DNA of 64,000 nt, taken from assembly GCA_014218235.1 (NCBI GenBank), contig CM024755.1:34988713-35052712 (forward strand), given 5' to 3'. This stretch comes from Colocasia esculenta (Eukaryota; Streptophyta; Magnoliopsida; Alismatales; Araceae). Every line of letters starts with the position of its first letter. The stretch's first letter is position 1. Below are positions 24,246 through 35,387 of this stretch, piece after piece. The notes beneath the pieces are model-generated. The model searched no databases. It had not been told where the DNA came from and saw only the letters and a list, made by a program, of their open reading frames with translations. Made by a program: the position numbers and the translations under genes.

Positions 24246-25880
24246 TCACTCTATTCGGCTCTTGACCTGCTGGAGGTACTGCGCCATGCGGGGCTCTCTG
24301 GCTTCAAAGTGTCCATTCACCTGGCTGGCGACCAACTGTGAATCACTGAAGACCCATAGTCGAAGTGCTCCAAGGTGCCTAGCCATTCGGATTCCTGACA
24401 GAAGTGCTTTGTACTCAGCTACGTTGTTGGAGGCGGTGAAGCAGAAACTGAGGGCGTACTGAAACTCCAGACCTTCCGGGGAATTAAGCACTAGGCCTGC
24501 TCCACTTCCTGTGACACTGGATGATCCGTCGACGTAGAGCTCCCATGGGGGCTCGTCCGTCAATGGGGGATCCTGCTCGGTCAGGAGAGTACATTCGGCC
24601 ACGAAGTCTGCCAATGCCTGCGCCTTGATGGCCGTCCTTGGATGGTAGCTGATATCAAATTCGCCAAGCTCGATGGCCCATTTGACAAGCCTACCGGAAG
24701 CCTCCGGACGCTGAAGGATGTGCTTCAACGGCTGGTCGGTGAGGACCGTGATCGGATGGGCCTGGAAATAAGACCTGAGCTTCCGTGCGGCTGTTACTAG
24801 TGCCAGTGCGAGCTTCTCTACTCGAGGGTACCTTCTTTCAGCTTCTTGAAGGACCTTGCTAATGTAGTAGACAGGATGTTGCGCCGCTGCCTCTTCCCTA
24901 ACCAACACCGCACTGATGGAGTGTTCGGTGACCGAAAGGTATACGAACAGAGACTCCCCGAGCACAGGTTTTGAGAGAACAGGTGGGGCTGCCAGATACG
25001 CCCTCAGCTTGGTGAAGGCTGCTTCACAGTCCTCGGTCCACCGTACATGCCCCCCTTGTTGTGAGGTGCCTTTAGGGACTTGTAGCAATTTGAAGAAGTT
25101 AAAACTCCTTTCTGCTGCTCGGGACATGAAACAGTTGAGCGCGGCGAGGCATCTAGTGAGCCGCTGGACGTCGCTTACTATCTTGGGACTGCTCATCTCT
25201 AGTATGGCTTGGATTTTTTCGAGGTTGGCCTCTATTCCCCTATTAGAAATGAGGAAACCGAGGAACTTACCCGAGCAAACTCTGAATGCACACTTCGAGG
25301 GATTGAGCTTCATATTGTACCTTCGCAGGGTTGCGAAGGTTTCTTCGAGGTCGATGATGTGGTCGGCGCTGGGGAGCATTTTGACCAGCATATCATCGAC
25401 GTAGACCTCCATGTTACACCCGATCTGTTGCTTGAACATCTTGTTGACCAGCCGCTGGTATGTCGCACCTGTGTTCTTCAGACCAAAAGGCATCCTTGTA
25501 AAATAGTAGAGGCCAAGGTCGGTGATGAACGTGGTGGCGTCTTGGTCTGGAGGATGCATGCTGATCTGGTGGTAACCAGAATAAGCATCTAGGAAGATGA
25601 GGAGCTCGTGTCCAGATGTAGCGTCCACCAGCTGGTCGATACGCGGCAAAGGAAAGTTGTCCTTGGGCGTGGCTTTGTTGAGATCCTTGTAATACATGCA
25701 CACTTGCCATTTGCCATTGGCTTTGCGCACAAGGACTACATTGGAAATCCATCTTGGGCATTGAGCTTCCCGAAGGAGCCCAACAGTTCGGCTTTTGACC
25801 ACGTGATCCTGGATCATGGTCTGCCGTTTGCGATTGACGGGTCTCCGCCTTTGCTGGACCGGGGGCACCCTTGGGTCCAG
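24246..25880 (-). pseudogene. pol: E1 reverse transcriptase plus two RNase H domains
   Basis: The longest uninterrupted piece is 540 codons (24246-25868). Reverse transcriptase motifs: LVRKANGKWQVCMYYKDLNKA, FLDAYSGYHQI, MPFGLKNTGATYQ, and the catalytic YVDD at 25392-25403. A degenerate Ty3-type RNase H follows (VYLSVTEHSISAVLVREE, then LTDQPLKHIL), then a second, archaeal-type RNase H beginning WELYVDGSS with NNVAEYKALL and VFSDSQLVASQV. Two RNase H domains in tandem are typical of Tat elements. TGA codons at 25881 and 24246 bracket the block in one continuous frame. Confidence 0.94.
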
Positions 25881-25883
25881 TCA

Positions 25884-26768
25884 TAGACGATGCACTGCCA
25901 CCTCCGGAGAAATACCGGGCAGATCTTCGTCTGACCACGCGAACATGTCCAAATTGGCTAGCAAGAAAGCCTTATAATGTTGTTGTTCGGCTTCTGGAAG
26001 TAGTGTACCAATATAAAGGACGTGTTCGAGGTCGTCATCCACCCAAACAGGAAGCCGATCCTCGGCAGGAGTTCCCCTACTGGTGGAAGGTTGATCGGCT
26101 GGGGGTATGGCTTCCGGAGCCGCGAGGGGCTGTTTGTCGCTCAGAGAGAGGACATAGCACCATCGCAACTCGCGCTGATTACTGAGCACCTCACCGATGC
26201 CACGCAGGGTGGGGAACTTCATCTTCTGATGGAGAGACAAAGGTACTGCTTTGATTCGTCCAATCAGGCCCCTGTCGAGGATGGCGTTGTATCCGGACAT
26301 GCTTCGGATAACCAAGAAGTCTACCATCTTGGTTACATTCTTCGGAGTCGTCCCAAGCGTGATTGGGAGGCGCGCTCATCCCATGGGTTGAACCGAGACC
26401 CCTGAGAAGCTGAACAGAGGCGACTCTACTGGGGTGAGCTGGTCGGTCTTCAAACCCATAAGCAAAAAGTAGTCGTAAGCCAACACATCCGAGGCGCTTC
26501 CATTATCCACCAAAATCCGGTGCACGGTATAGTGATTGATGGTGGCCGAGACGACCACCGCATCAGTGTGTGGAGTGGAGACTCCTACAAGGTCTTCATC
26601 CGAGAAGGTTATAGCCTCCTTGGACTGTGCGCGTGTAGGACTGGGGGGATAAGGGGTAGGGCGAGGTGCTGGGGGCCTATCCACCAAGTGCACTCGCTGA
26701 GCATAGTCGCGTCGGCCTTGGTTGCTTTCTTCGCCTGCGCCGAAACCTCCCGCGATCACGTTGATCTC
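25884..26768 (-). pseudogene. pro: E1 aspartic protease and protease-RT linker
   Basis: The protease active site reads ILVDNGSAS (Asp codon 26505-26507), intact in contrast to E0. The flap side has FLVIRSMSGYNAIL. The following linker (PLPVWVDDDLEHVLYIG-type, acidic) leads into reverse transcriptase. A TGA at 26376-26378 breaks the frame just after VQPMG, and 25881-25883 is another TGA. Confidence 0.88.
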
Positions 26769-28328
26769 CTACCCATTAGGCTCATTGTTGATGGGCTGTT
26801 CGGGGGTCCGTTCTCGGCGTCTTGGGCGGTCTTCATTGCGGCCCACGTACCGTCCAAGGTAGCCGAGCTTGATCAGGGACTCGATCTCGTCCTTGAGCTA
26901 GTGGCACTTGGAGGTGTTGTGGTCGTGGTCGTGGTGGAAGCGACAGTACTTGTCTTGGTTGCGCCTGCGGGGATCAGAGCGCATCCTTGGTGGCCACCGA
27001 ACATACTGCTCATCCCAGATTTTGGCCAAGATCTGTTCGGGAGCCACGGTGAGCGGGGTGTACTCGGTGAAGGAACGTGGTCGGCGCGGTGAGTCCCCGT
27101 TGCACCGGCCCTTCTTCCGATCACGGTCGGAACCATTGTCGGAAGGCCTCTTCTTGTCCGATTGCTCGCCCTGCTCTGCTCGGCCGGCTGCCAGGCTTTC
27201 CTCACACGCAGTGTGTCGCTGGGTGGTGGAGAGGAGCTTGGCGAGGGTGGAGGGCTACTGGACCCCCAACGTCCTTTGAAGAAAACCATCGTGAGTGCCC
27301 TGAATGAGGGCACTGGTGGCTAAGGGGACGTCGAGGCGTGGGATGCGCAGTGCTTCAACCCAGAACCTTTTGACGTAGTCCCAGAGTGCTTCGCCCTTCC
27401 TCTGCTGAACAGACTGGAGCGAAGCCGCAGTGCGCGGCTGCGATCTTCCACCCATGAAGTTGTCTTGAAAGGACTTCTTCAACTAGTGGAAGGAGGAGAT
27501 GGAGCCCACTGGGAGGGATTCGAACCATGCCCGAGCAGTCTCCTTCAGGGTGGCCGGAAAGGCCCAGCATTTGGCTGCGTCTGATGCTCTGTGGAACACC
27601 ATGTGCAACTCAAAGCCATGGATGTGATCAGTGGGGTCGGAAGTGCCGTCGTAGGGAGCGATGGTAGGCAGTGGTAGCTTCGGTGAGACCCAGGCTTCCA
27701 GGATCTCCACGGTAAACGGGGAGCGGAAGTCCAGGTCTTCATCCGTCGCGGTTTTGCCCTCTGCCCTTTGGACCATCGCGTCCACGCGGTGCTCCAGATC
27801 AATGACGCGACGGAGGCATCTTGCTAACTCCTGGCCGGAGTGCATGGAGCCCTCGCATCAGGACCTGTGGGAGTTAGTGCCCACGACGGAACGAGGGGGA
27901 GGCGGAACCACCACGGAGCGGCAGGGTGAGTTGTCCTGCCGCTCCAGTGACCGACGTGCCGACGGGGCCCGACGCGATCGTCGGGGCGATTCGGCCTACT
28001 ATTCCTGCGGTGCTAGAGGGGCGCAGGATCGTCGATGGGACGATTCCGCATGCTGCTCCGGTGGCGGGGGAACCGTCAGGGCCAGCTGTGCGGCCAACTG
28101 GGCCTGGAGGCCTTGGCAGATCCCTACCAGATGGTGCATCTTCCCTCGGAGCTCTACTATCTCCAGGGCAGTTGTTGGCACAACAGCAGTAGGGACATCA
28201 CCGGTTGCACCGGTGGGGGCGACGACGACATCGATAGGGGGGACTCTGTCGCATGAGTCTACGCCCGACTGTCGAGACCTCGTCACCCTGCTGCCTGGGT
28301 TATGGTGAGAGGAATGTCTGCGAGCCAT
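26769..28328 (-). pseudogene. gag: E1 gag
   Basis: The start is placed at the ATG 28326-28328, only about 15 bp past the primer-binding site; the peptide begins MARRHSSHHNPGS. Capsid motifs: PYDGTSDPTDHIHGF, KETARAWFESLP, then KKSFQDNFMGG and a zinc knuckle of type CxxH...C (KYCRFHHDHDHNTSKCH). From 28328 to the integrase stop at 22830 is 5,499 nt, exactly 1,833 codons, and every coding block sits in that frame. In gag the stops are at 27999, 27996, 27858, 27483, 27255, 26898 and 26769. At 27483 the E0 copy has CAG (Gln) at the same place. Confidence 0.9.
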
Positions 28329-28342
28329 GGCTGATGTTGTTT

Positions 28343-28357
28343 CCACAGACGGCGCCA
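28343..28357 (-). promoter_or_regulatory. E1 primer-binding site
   Basis: Minus strand TGGCGCCGTCTGTGG, four bases inside the 5' LTR. TGGCGCC matches the complement of tRNAs ending GGCGCCA; the remaining bases diverge and I do not name the tRNA. Confidence 0.7.
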
Positions 28358-28361
28358 AAAG

Positions 28362-29160
28362 TGTGGTAGTGTTTTCCTGTTTGGGCTGGAGCCAAAAGGG
28401 CCTCCACTAAGAGATGAAGGAAGACAGTCGCCGGTGCAGACGGTAGCCTGCAAGACCAGAATAGGATCAGGGGGGGCCCAGTTGAAGAACCGGGGGGAAC
28501 CCTCCGATGCCTAAGTCAGATGACTGTAGAAAGGCTTAAAGAAGAAGAGTTCGCTGGTGTGTGCCTCGCGTGGAGGTGAGTGTCTAGCCAGGGTTGCGTT
28601 ACCTTTGCATGGGGCATACTTGTGCCTTTTATAGGTGAAGGTTCCGAAACAGTTGGGTGTGCTTGCCGTTTGATGATGCCTGAAAGGGCGCGCCGGTTAG
28701 CGTCCTTAGCGGGGAGGTTACACGTTGAGGCACCCGTTGGGGACCCTTGCGGTTAATGCTCCCTTGAACGTGGGGCGTGCGCAGCGCTGCAGCAATAACC
28801 GCCATTGGGAGGCGAGGAGGTTCCCTGCTCTCCCTGGTCAGGAGGTGCCGAACAGGGGGCCTGTTCGACAGCTGTGTTGTATGCTCGATACCCAGAGGCG
28901 TAGCTTGTGATGAGGGAGCCGCAGAGTGCTTCGAGCAGGACCTGTTCGGTAGGCCAAACCTGGACCGAACAGGCTGGGGGGTGCCCGGAGACCACCCTTG
29001 GAGGACCCTGGGACGCCTTAGGTTGCCATAATCGTGTTCGGAAGCTATCCGAAGACACGTGGCTTAAAGGCCGCAGTCCTGACGTCTGAATGGGTCGAAA
29101 TTGGGCCGTACAGGATCTTGGTGGGCCCGTGAGCTCAGGAGGCTAGAAATAGCCTCCACA
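28362..29160 (-). repeat. E1 5' LTR
   Basis: 799 bp, TGTGGTAG...GCCTCCACA, followed at once by the right target duplication ATGTC. Homologous to 4873-5650 throughout. Confidence 0.95.
28626..28633 (-). promoter_or_regulatory. TATA box of E1 5' LTR
   Basis: TATAAAAG on the minus strand, giving a U3 of about 530 bp and a combined R-U5 of roughly 250 bp. The same box is present in the 3' LTR. Confidence 0.65.
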
Positions 29161-29165
29161 ATGTC

Positions 29166-30997
29166 TATGATCAGTTACCAATGAGTAAGTTTTTGTAGTA
29201 AAAAATGTCCAATTCCCGAAGATTTTCCTCAAAGAGGAAGTACCGGTTTGGTGGGCATCACAGGAATTATAGTATCTGAGTGTACACAGCAGTGGAAGGT
29301 TAGCAGGGAGGCAACAGCTCCTTTTCTTTTTCCCTTTTTTCCGCCCCCCCCCCCCCCCTCCCTCCCTCCTCTTCCCTATTGGCTCAACCTTGCTGCCAGA
29401 GTCTGAAATCCCAAATTTTCTCTCTCTAAAATTCCCCCTTCAAATCCCTGACAGTGTTATCTTACACCAAAAGCGGCTTCACATCTGAAGTCTATTGTTA
29501 TGCAAAGCTAGAGCAAAAGATCTCCATAACACAAACTACATAGCATTACGTATTCTAGGGAAATCATCAAGAAAAAATTCCAAAACTCATTGAGATAGAA
29601 TCTAATTATTACATATAGACCAATCATGTTGAGAAAAAAAGGAGCCCAGGTTATCTTGAGAAGTCAAATTGGAAAACGATGTATGTGGAAGAACGATGCG
29701 TATAAAAGAACTACTATCCTACCCTCAGAAAGATTCTTTGGGGAGGGGGGATGTTTCTTTCTTTCCTGATGACACAGGGACTCGTACCGGGCCATGTAGG
29801 TAGATAGTCATCTCAATTATTGAGATCTCTTATTTAGTTTTAACTCAGCAGGATCCACACTAAATTGACATCAAATATTACACATCCTTTTTTTTTTTTC
29901 TTTCTTCCACAAGCTAGAACTAGTCTGTAGTCTTGATGATGAAGGTGATCAGTTGTTTCGGCCAGTTCAATCGAATCCGTTGAGGCGAGCAGGTCTCACG
30001 CCGTGTGCCTAATTCCACTAGATGGGAGAATATGGCAGCTGGACTGTGAGAACTTGTGGTTCTACTGCAGACTGCAGAGGGTTAGGGATGTACACAAGAT
30101 GGGGTATCTAGTGCTCCCAGTGGGGTTTTAAGTGATCCCAACCCTACAGGTACAGGGGGGTTCACAAGGACAGCTTGCATGAGAAAGCTGATGCCCACAA
30201 CTTCTCCTGATGTTGGGATCATTAACAACAATGCATGATTAAGTGACAGAGAGGTTGACATCAACATCGTCTATTAGCATCAGTCTTACTAGCCCAATAA
30301 GATGGTTGGCTTGGAATAATTTTAACCTGAATGCTAGTTTTCACAAGGGAGGAGCTGGGATGAATAAAGTGCTGGATAGTGGGTTGGTTTTGTGTCCTTT
30401 ACATGAAACCGGATGTTTGGAGGGATGGAGGGAGAAAAATAATGGCTGTTGGAGGGTTGCATACTTTTGGGAAAGCATAAAATTAAACATGATTGCCCTA
30501 AATTTCTCTTACATGCACCCCCATTACATGTAAGTTAATCATTACGCATGTAATTTACATGCAAGAATAAGTATACACAGATCTGGGGATCAATCCCTCA
30601 GATTAAATTGCAATATCGACCAATCTTTCTCACTTTAATTTTCACCTCTTTTGATATATCTACATTCACAGGTGTTTATACGGTAGTCAAAATTATATCT
30701 CTTGGTCAACATGAGAAGAAAAGGATGCATCGCAAGGCAAGACAACACAGGTGACTAGGTATGCACATCACAACTTCCAAGAAGGCCCACCCAGACGCAT
30801 GACGTGAATAAGATCCTCATCAGTCACCATCAGCAAATGAATCTATATTCACTTGCAAAATGACGACATAAATTTACATCCATTGTGTCCTGTACAGAGA
30901 AAGTAAATAAAAGTAAGCATGGTATCCATATCAAAAGGGATTCACATGCTTCGGCAGTGCACGCAGGGTAAAATGACAACAGAAAAGTAGCATCTCT
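29166..30997. other. Host DNA downstream of the phosphoesterase gene
   Basis: AT-rich non-coding sequence next to the 3' end of the minus-strand gene; it presumably includes its 3' untranslated region. A poly-C/CCT run lies at 29342-29372. I see no other gene, RNA gene or TE end. Confidence 0.6.
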
Positions 30998-33366
30998 TCA
31001 GACCGTGCTAAACAACACATTTTCCTCTGCTATAGCAATTTCATTGCCTTTCACTGACACCCATGTTTCTGAAATCTTCTGCAACTTTCCGTCCAAGATC
31101 TCAACCAATGTAAATGCACGAAGAGTGGTGCTTGTAGAGTTTAAGGCCATCTGGACGTTGTAGTCTCCTCCAAAGATTCTTGGGTAGTGCCCTCGTCCAC
31201 CCCGGACTTTAACTCTTGGAACAATGGCTCCATTCAAGTAGACTGTGTCATCATTGCCGACCACAATCATCCTCCTCAGACCATTTCCATAAGCCAACTC
31301 TTTGTGCATGTGCCCAAAGACAACTAACGGAATGGGGAACTGAGTGCTGCGTTTTAGGTTAGCTATTGCCTGTGCTAAATCTGCATGTTGTTTTAATACA
31401 CATTCAATCATGTATGCCATAAAGAAACTTGATTTCCAATGCAAACCCTACCTGGATCACCATGATCACCACCACCATGTACCCAGTCTCTTCCACATAT
31501 GTCGCTTATTTCAGACCCTAATCCTGTACTACACAAGAAATTCAAAATAAAGAACTTATCAAAACATCCCAACACACAGAAAAGGTGGAACTCAGTGGCT
31601 TTCTAACCTTCAGGACCATTATGTGCAAGAAATATAACGGAATGTTCCGCCGGTGTCCCAATAGCAGCTTCTACAATTTTCTTCGCACTGCCTTTCATGT
31701 CAAGTACTCCATACCTAGATGTTGAATAACAAACATATTGCACATAATACGGCCATATCTTGAAGAACAATGATATCATATCTATTGACATTTTAAATGG
31801 TCACTTATATTTTTCCTGTCCAAGCTCATTACAAAAGCGTGGATTAGTAAAAGATTATAAATGCAAGAACTACAAAGATATGGAAACAAATTAAATGATG
31901 ATGATTTTTGTAAAATCTTTAGGATTAATACTGGTTCTGAATCACAATTTGAATGTACTTTCTAAAATAAGCCATACATCAGAGAGCAGGATGGTGGTTC
32001 AAATGACACATGAAGCTAGCCTCATGACATGAGGTTGTAAAAAGTTCAACTCCCCACCCTCCACAACTTTGTGTGCATTTTGGTTTGCAGGCCAACCAAT
32101 ATGCCTGGACTTCAGATTGGTCAAATTTGGCATGTCATTGAAGGGTTTTTCACCACCTACTACAAGTAATCCTTGTAAGAGGGCAGGAGCCCATCATCTG
32201 AGCAGGGCTAGGGGATAACCTCATATTCTTAAAAAATAAATTCATATTAGGTAGTTTATGTAGCTGAACCACTATGTAGTTATTTATAGGGACTTTTAAC
32301 ATTTGGGACCATGTGATATAGCCTAATTACAGACATATCTCTGGCATTTTAATATTACTAAATAAGTCCTCAGAGTCTATTGTCATCCAAAATTGAGTCC
32401 TCCCCCATCAAGGCCGGTGTCCTCAAAAGGAAGCACTGTTCATTATGAATCATTCGGTCATTTGATTGGGAGAAAATTCCAAAGAATAATAGCCTTTTCA
32501 AATGTCTGCTAACCATACAGACTCATTTAACAACAATGACAGATTCTGAGAACTCTTTTTGAGGTCCCTGACACAATGATAGGGCAACCTTCATATACAT
32601 TGAGAAGCCCCAACCCTAACCTCATTTAAACCTGGGCACACCTAAGGCTCCTACCCAACTGGTACCAATGAGCTAATGCCCAGCTGGTGGTAGATTCCTG
32701 AGGACTTAGTAGCATTGAGATCACAGAGATTGACTTGTAATTAGTCTAGATTGGAGAATCTGAAATAGAAAGCCCTTTATTCAATAACTGAAAATCAGGA
32801 TAAAAGAGTAAATTTTCTATAGTTTACCCTGGCTAGCATTTAGAGTCGACCACTGAAAGAGCAAACTGTGAGCTTACTTTAGAAGATGCTAGATACTGAC
32901 CTGTTTAGTAGCATCAAGATTATGGGGCATATCTAGAATTAGGATAGTTTATAGGGACTAAAATATGAAAATACCCTTTCTAACAACTAGAATCTGCATT
33001 CATAGCACATATCTTTTGGTAAAATTTCCTCATTGGCAAATCAATGTCCTAACTTACACTTAAACTTTCTTTGAGAGATGATAAGCGCTTATCAATCCAC
33101 TTTGTGGTGAAATGCAAGAAAAATATTCGGGAAATGTGCACAAAAGTTGCAGAAAGAATATTGGATCCTAGAAGCACAAGTGACAAGTATGGGATAATAT
33201 TGCGTAGGCAAAGAATCATGATGTATTGTATGTGACAAACCTCTCATAAATCAACCGTTCTTGAAATATTCTATTACCCCCATTAGAAAATGGCCGACCC
33301 CCAACAACGCTGAGCTTTAAGGATGGAAAATCAAGACGACGATAACCAACATGGTGCTCACCAAGG
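30998..33366 (-). CDS. Calcineurin-like metallophosphoesterase, C-terminal exons
   Basis: Four exons on the minus strand join in phase: 33241-33366, 31608-31714, 31452-31523 and 30998-31380 (stop TGA at 30998). All junctions have GT donors and AG acceptors and the split codons reconstruct correctly, giving 228 residues. Motifs are LDFPSLKLSVVGGRPFS, FLAHNGPEGLGS, DWVHGGGDHGDP and PLVVFGHMHKEL. GHMH and GDHGD are metal-binding motifs of the calcineurin-like fold. The arrangement recalls the plant/cyanobacterial phosphoesterase family described as TIGR04168. The substrate is unknown. The N-terminal metal-binding part (the expected GDxH and GNHD region) is absent from the window: upstream exons must lie beyond 64000 or be lost. 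No stops or frameshifts are seen, so it may be an intact gene with TE-filled introns. Confidence 0.82.
31715..33240 (-). other. Intron of the phosphoesterase gene (1526 bp)
   Basis: Donor G|GTTTGT at 33240/33241 and acceptor ACATCTAG at 31715-31722. AT-rich, with no TE ends recognised. The other two introns are short (31524-31607, 84 bp; 31381-31451, 71 bp). Confidence 0.8.
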
Positions 33367-33820
33367 CTGTTGATTAAATCAACACAATCAACATATGAGT
33401 AAAATAAACTTTTATATGGACATACAAATATACAATTGTGATATGCGCAGTGAAATGAATATTATTTCAAAAATACCATAGCATAGAAAGCAGGAAAACT
33501 GCAAGTCAAGTGTTTTGATCATTCCTTCAAGTGGAGGAAAAAAAAGGAATAAAATCACTGAAGAAAACAAGAAACCTCTTTTATTAACCACATCAAAGAC
33601 AGAACATGGTGATAGGATAATTACCTTCTTCTAACCTTGAATGGATGGCAAAAGAACTACGCAAAAGGAACATTTAACTAATTGTGTAACAGTGTGCTTA
33701 ACCTGAAAGGAAGGCATACAATGAATAGGCAGAGATGTGGAGTGGTAGGGAGTTCAGAAATCTTGTAGAAATAGAGAAGTATAGTTGGCAGTTTTGGCCG
33801 AAACCCTCGGGTCAAAGTAC
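33367..33820. other. Upstream intron remnant
   Basis: Ends at an acceptor (AATCAACAG on the minus strand) just before the first visible phosphoesterase exon. I found no exon in it. The LTR begins at 33821, so the missing 5' exons are cut off by the nested elements. Confidence 0.6.
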
Positions 33821-34749
33821 TGTAGCAATTCCAAAACTGAAAAAAAAAAATTTAATTGGTTGTGAGAATTATTTTTTAAACACTTTAAAAAAAATTTAAT
33901 TTATCTTTGGATTTGATTTATTTGTTTTTTTTATTTATTTACATGGACATGGTCTTATTTAGTTCGTTTGACCTCCCCCACTAACCTCGGTTAGTGTTAA
34001 TTACATCAGCACAAAGGCTGAATACCCTTGATTAACCATCAGACAACTCCTTTGAAACAGAAGAGCGTGACTCACAATTGAATGACATGAATTGTACATG
34101 AGAGAAAATAAAGTTACAAGCATGCAATCTATTTTTTTGGAACTTTCTGATATTTGTTTCATTTTTATTGATTTTTTAATTCATTTTCTCATTTTTTGGG
34201 TATTTTAGAATTATTGATTTTATTTATTTAATCATTTTCGTTATTTATTTATTTAAATTATGATTATGTGGGTTAAATTAATGATTTCATTTATTTATTT
34301 GATTTAAAAGGTGATTAACTTAAGGTGGATCAAAAATAACATGAGACATGACTTGTTTGTTATTTTTATGTTATTAAAAATTAAACAATAATGTTTATGA
34401 AATATTTTGTTAAGGTTGGTTGAAAAATTGATTGATTTTGATTAGGAAACCAAGTAGTGAAAAGTTCGAAATAAACGTGATACTACGTGTAATTATTCAT
34501 ATAAGGCATGATTAAATAAGTGAAATTAGCTCAATAGGCCCATTAAACATCACACGTGAGAATACGTCAAATGCCGGCCCAATTAAGCATAATTAGGCCC
34601 ATTAAGCATGAAACATCATAATCATTTGCATGAAAAATACAAGTTCGGCCCAATAAGCAATTTGAGGCCCAATAAGAAGTTTGGCCCAATAAAGGAAGTC
34701 CAATGGACTTTGCTTAAGATTTGAGAAAATTCAAATTGTGCCTTGCACA

Positions 34750-35257
34750 TAGGGTGAACATGTTCCAGTTCGGTCCGGTTCACCCCTTATTTTTTAAGGA
34801 ACCGAACCGAACCGAAATACTGTAGCAAACCGACCGAAATTTAAAAAAAAAAACAGGAAACGCGTGCTGCAGGTTTCGTACCCGCGCCAAAGAAGGTCAC
34901 GCCTCCTACGCCAACCAACCAGGCTACAATGTCTTTTGTAATTATATATAGTATCATTTATTTATATATATATATTCTGTTTGAACTGAAATTTCAAAAA
35001 AAAAACCAACGAACATCGGATTGCAGGTTTCGAACCCAGGTCCTCCAATGGAGGGCGGAGGTCGCGCCCCCCACGATACCAACTGGGGTACAAAGCGCTT
35101 TGTGTAAATATGTTGTATTATTTAATTATATATATATATTCAGTTCATTTCGGTTTCTGAACACCAAACCGAACCGAACTCATGAAGTCTTCAAACCGAA
35201 CCGAACCGGTCAGTTCGGTTCGGTTTTTCGGGTTGGACCAAATAATGAACAGCACTA
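34750..35257. mobile_element. hAT-type MITE
   Basis: 508 bp with an 8-bp target duplication CTTGCACA (34742-34749 and 35258-35265). Ends are imperfect terminal inverted repeats: TAGGGTGAACA on the left and, reversed, TAGTGCTGTTCA on the right. Subterminal regions are rich in CCGAACCGAAC and its complement GTTCGGTTCGG. No transposase. An 8-bp duplication and TAGGG-like ends are characteristic of hAT elements. Confidence 0.82.
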
Positions 35258-35379
35258 CTTGCACAATGTTCTTTAGGGCTGCCTTGCAGACCCTTTTCCC
35301 AGACCGTCTTGCAGTCCCAGAGCCTTGCTCTGTGTGAAATCTCCAAAATTCCCCCCTCTTTGGCTTGGGCGCCCCCCTC

Positions 35380-35387
35380 CTTTTATA
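35380..35387 (-). promoter_or_regulatory. TATA box in the 33821-36041 LTR
   Basis: TATAAAAG on the minus strand in a G/C-rich surrounding (CCTTTTATAG), closely resembling the box context of the E3 LTRs. Confidence 0.55.

Larger units (their letters stand above)
4873..29160 (-). mobile_element. E1: full-length Tat-lineage Ty3/gypsy retrotransposon (nested host of E2)
   Basis: Flanked by a perfect 5-bp duplication, ATGTC at 4868-4872 and 29161-29165. LTRs start TGTGG and end CCACA. Transcription order on the minus strand is 5' LTR, primer-binding site, gag, protease, reverse transcriptase, RNase H, second RNase H, integrase, [E2 insertion 8610-22637], antisense ORF region, polypurine tract, 3' LTR. 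Without E2 it is about 10.3 kb. The two RNase H domains and the antisense ORF place it in the Tat group. The LTRs have diverged visibly by substitutions and small indels and gag-pol has many stops, so the copy is old and inactive. Confidence 0.95.

Noticed and set aside
25209..27313. Plus-strand frames and other minus-strand frames over E1 gag-pol
   Set aside because: Shadows of the confirmed gag-pol frame, with no domain of their own.
4873..29160. Reading the whole span as one giant 24-kb element
   Set aside because: Internal duplications GTTAC and GTTTG and separate LTR pairs show three nested elements.
29166..30997. Possible further exons or an RNA gene
   Set aside because: Scanned both strands for splice-framed coding and tRNA-like folds and saw none convincing.
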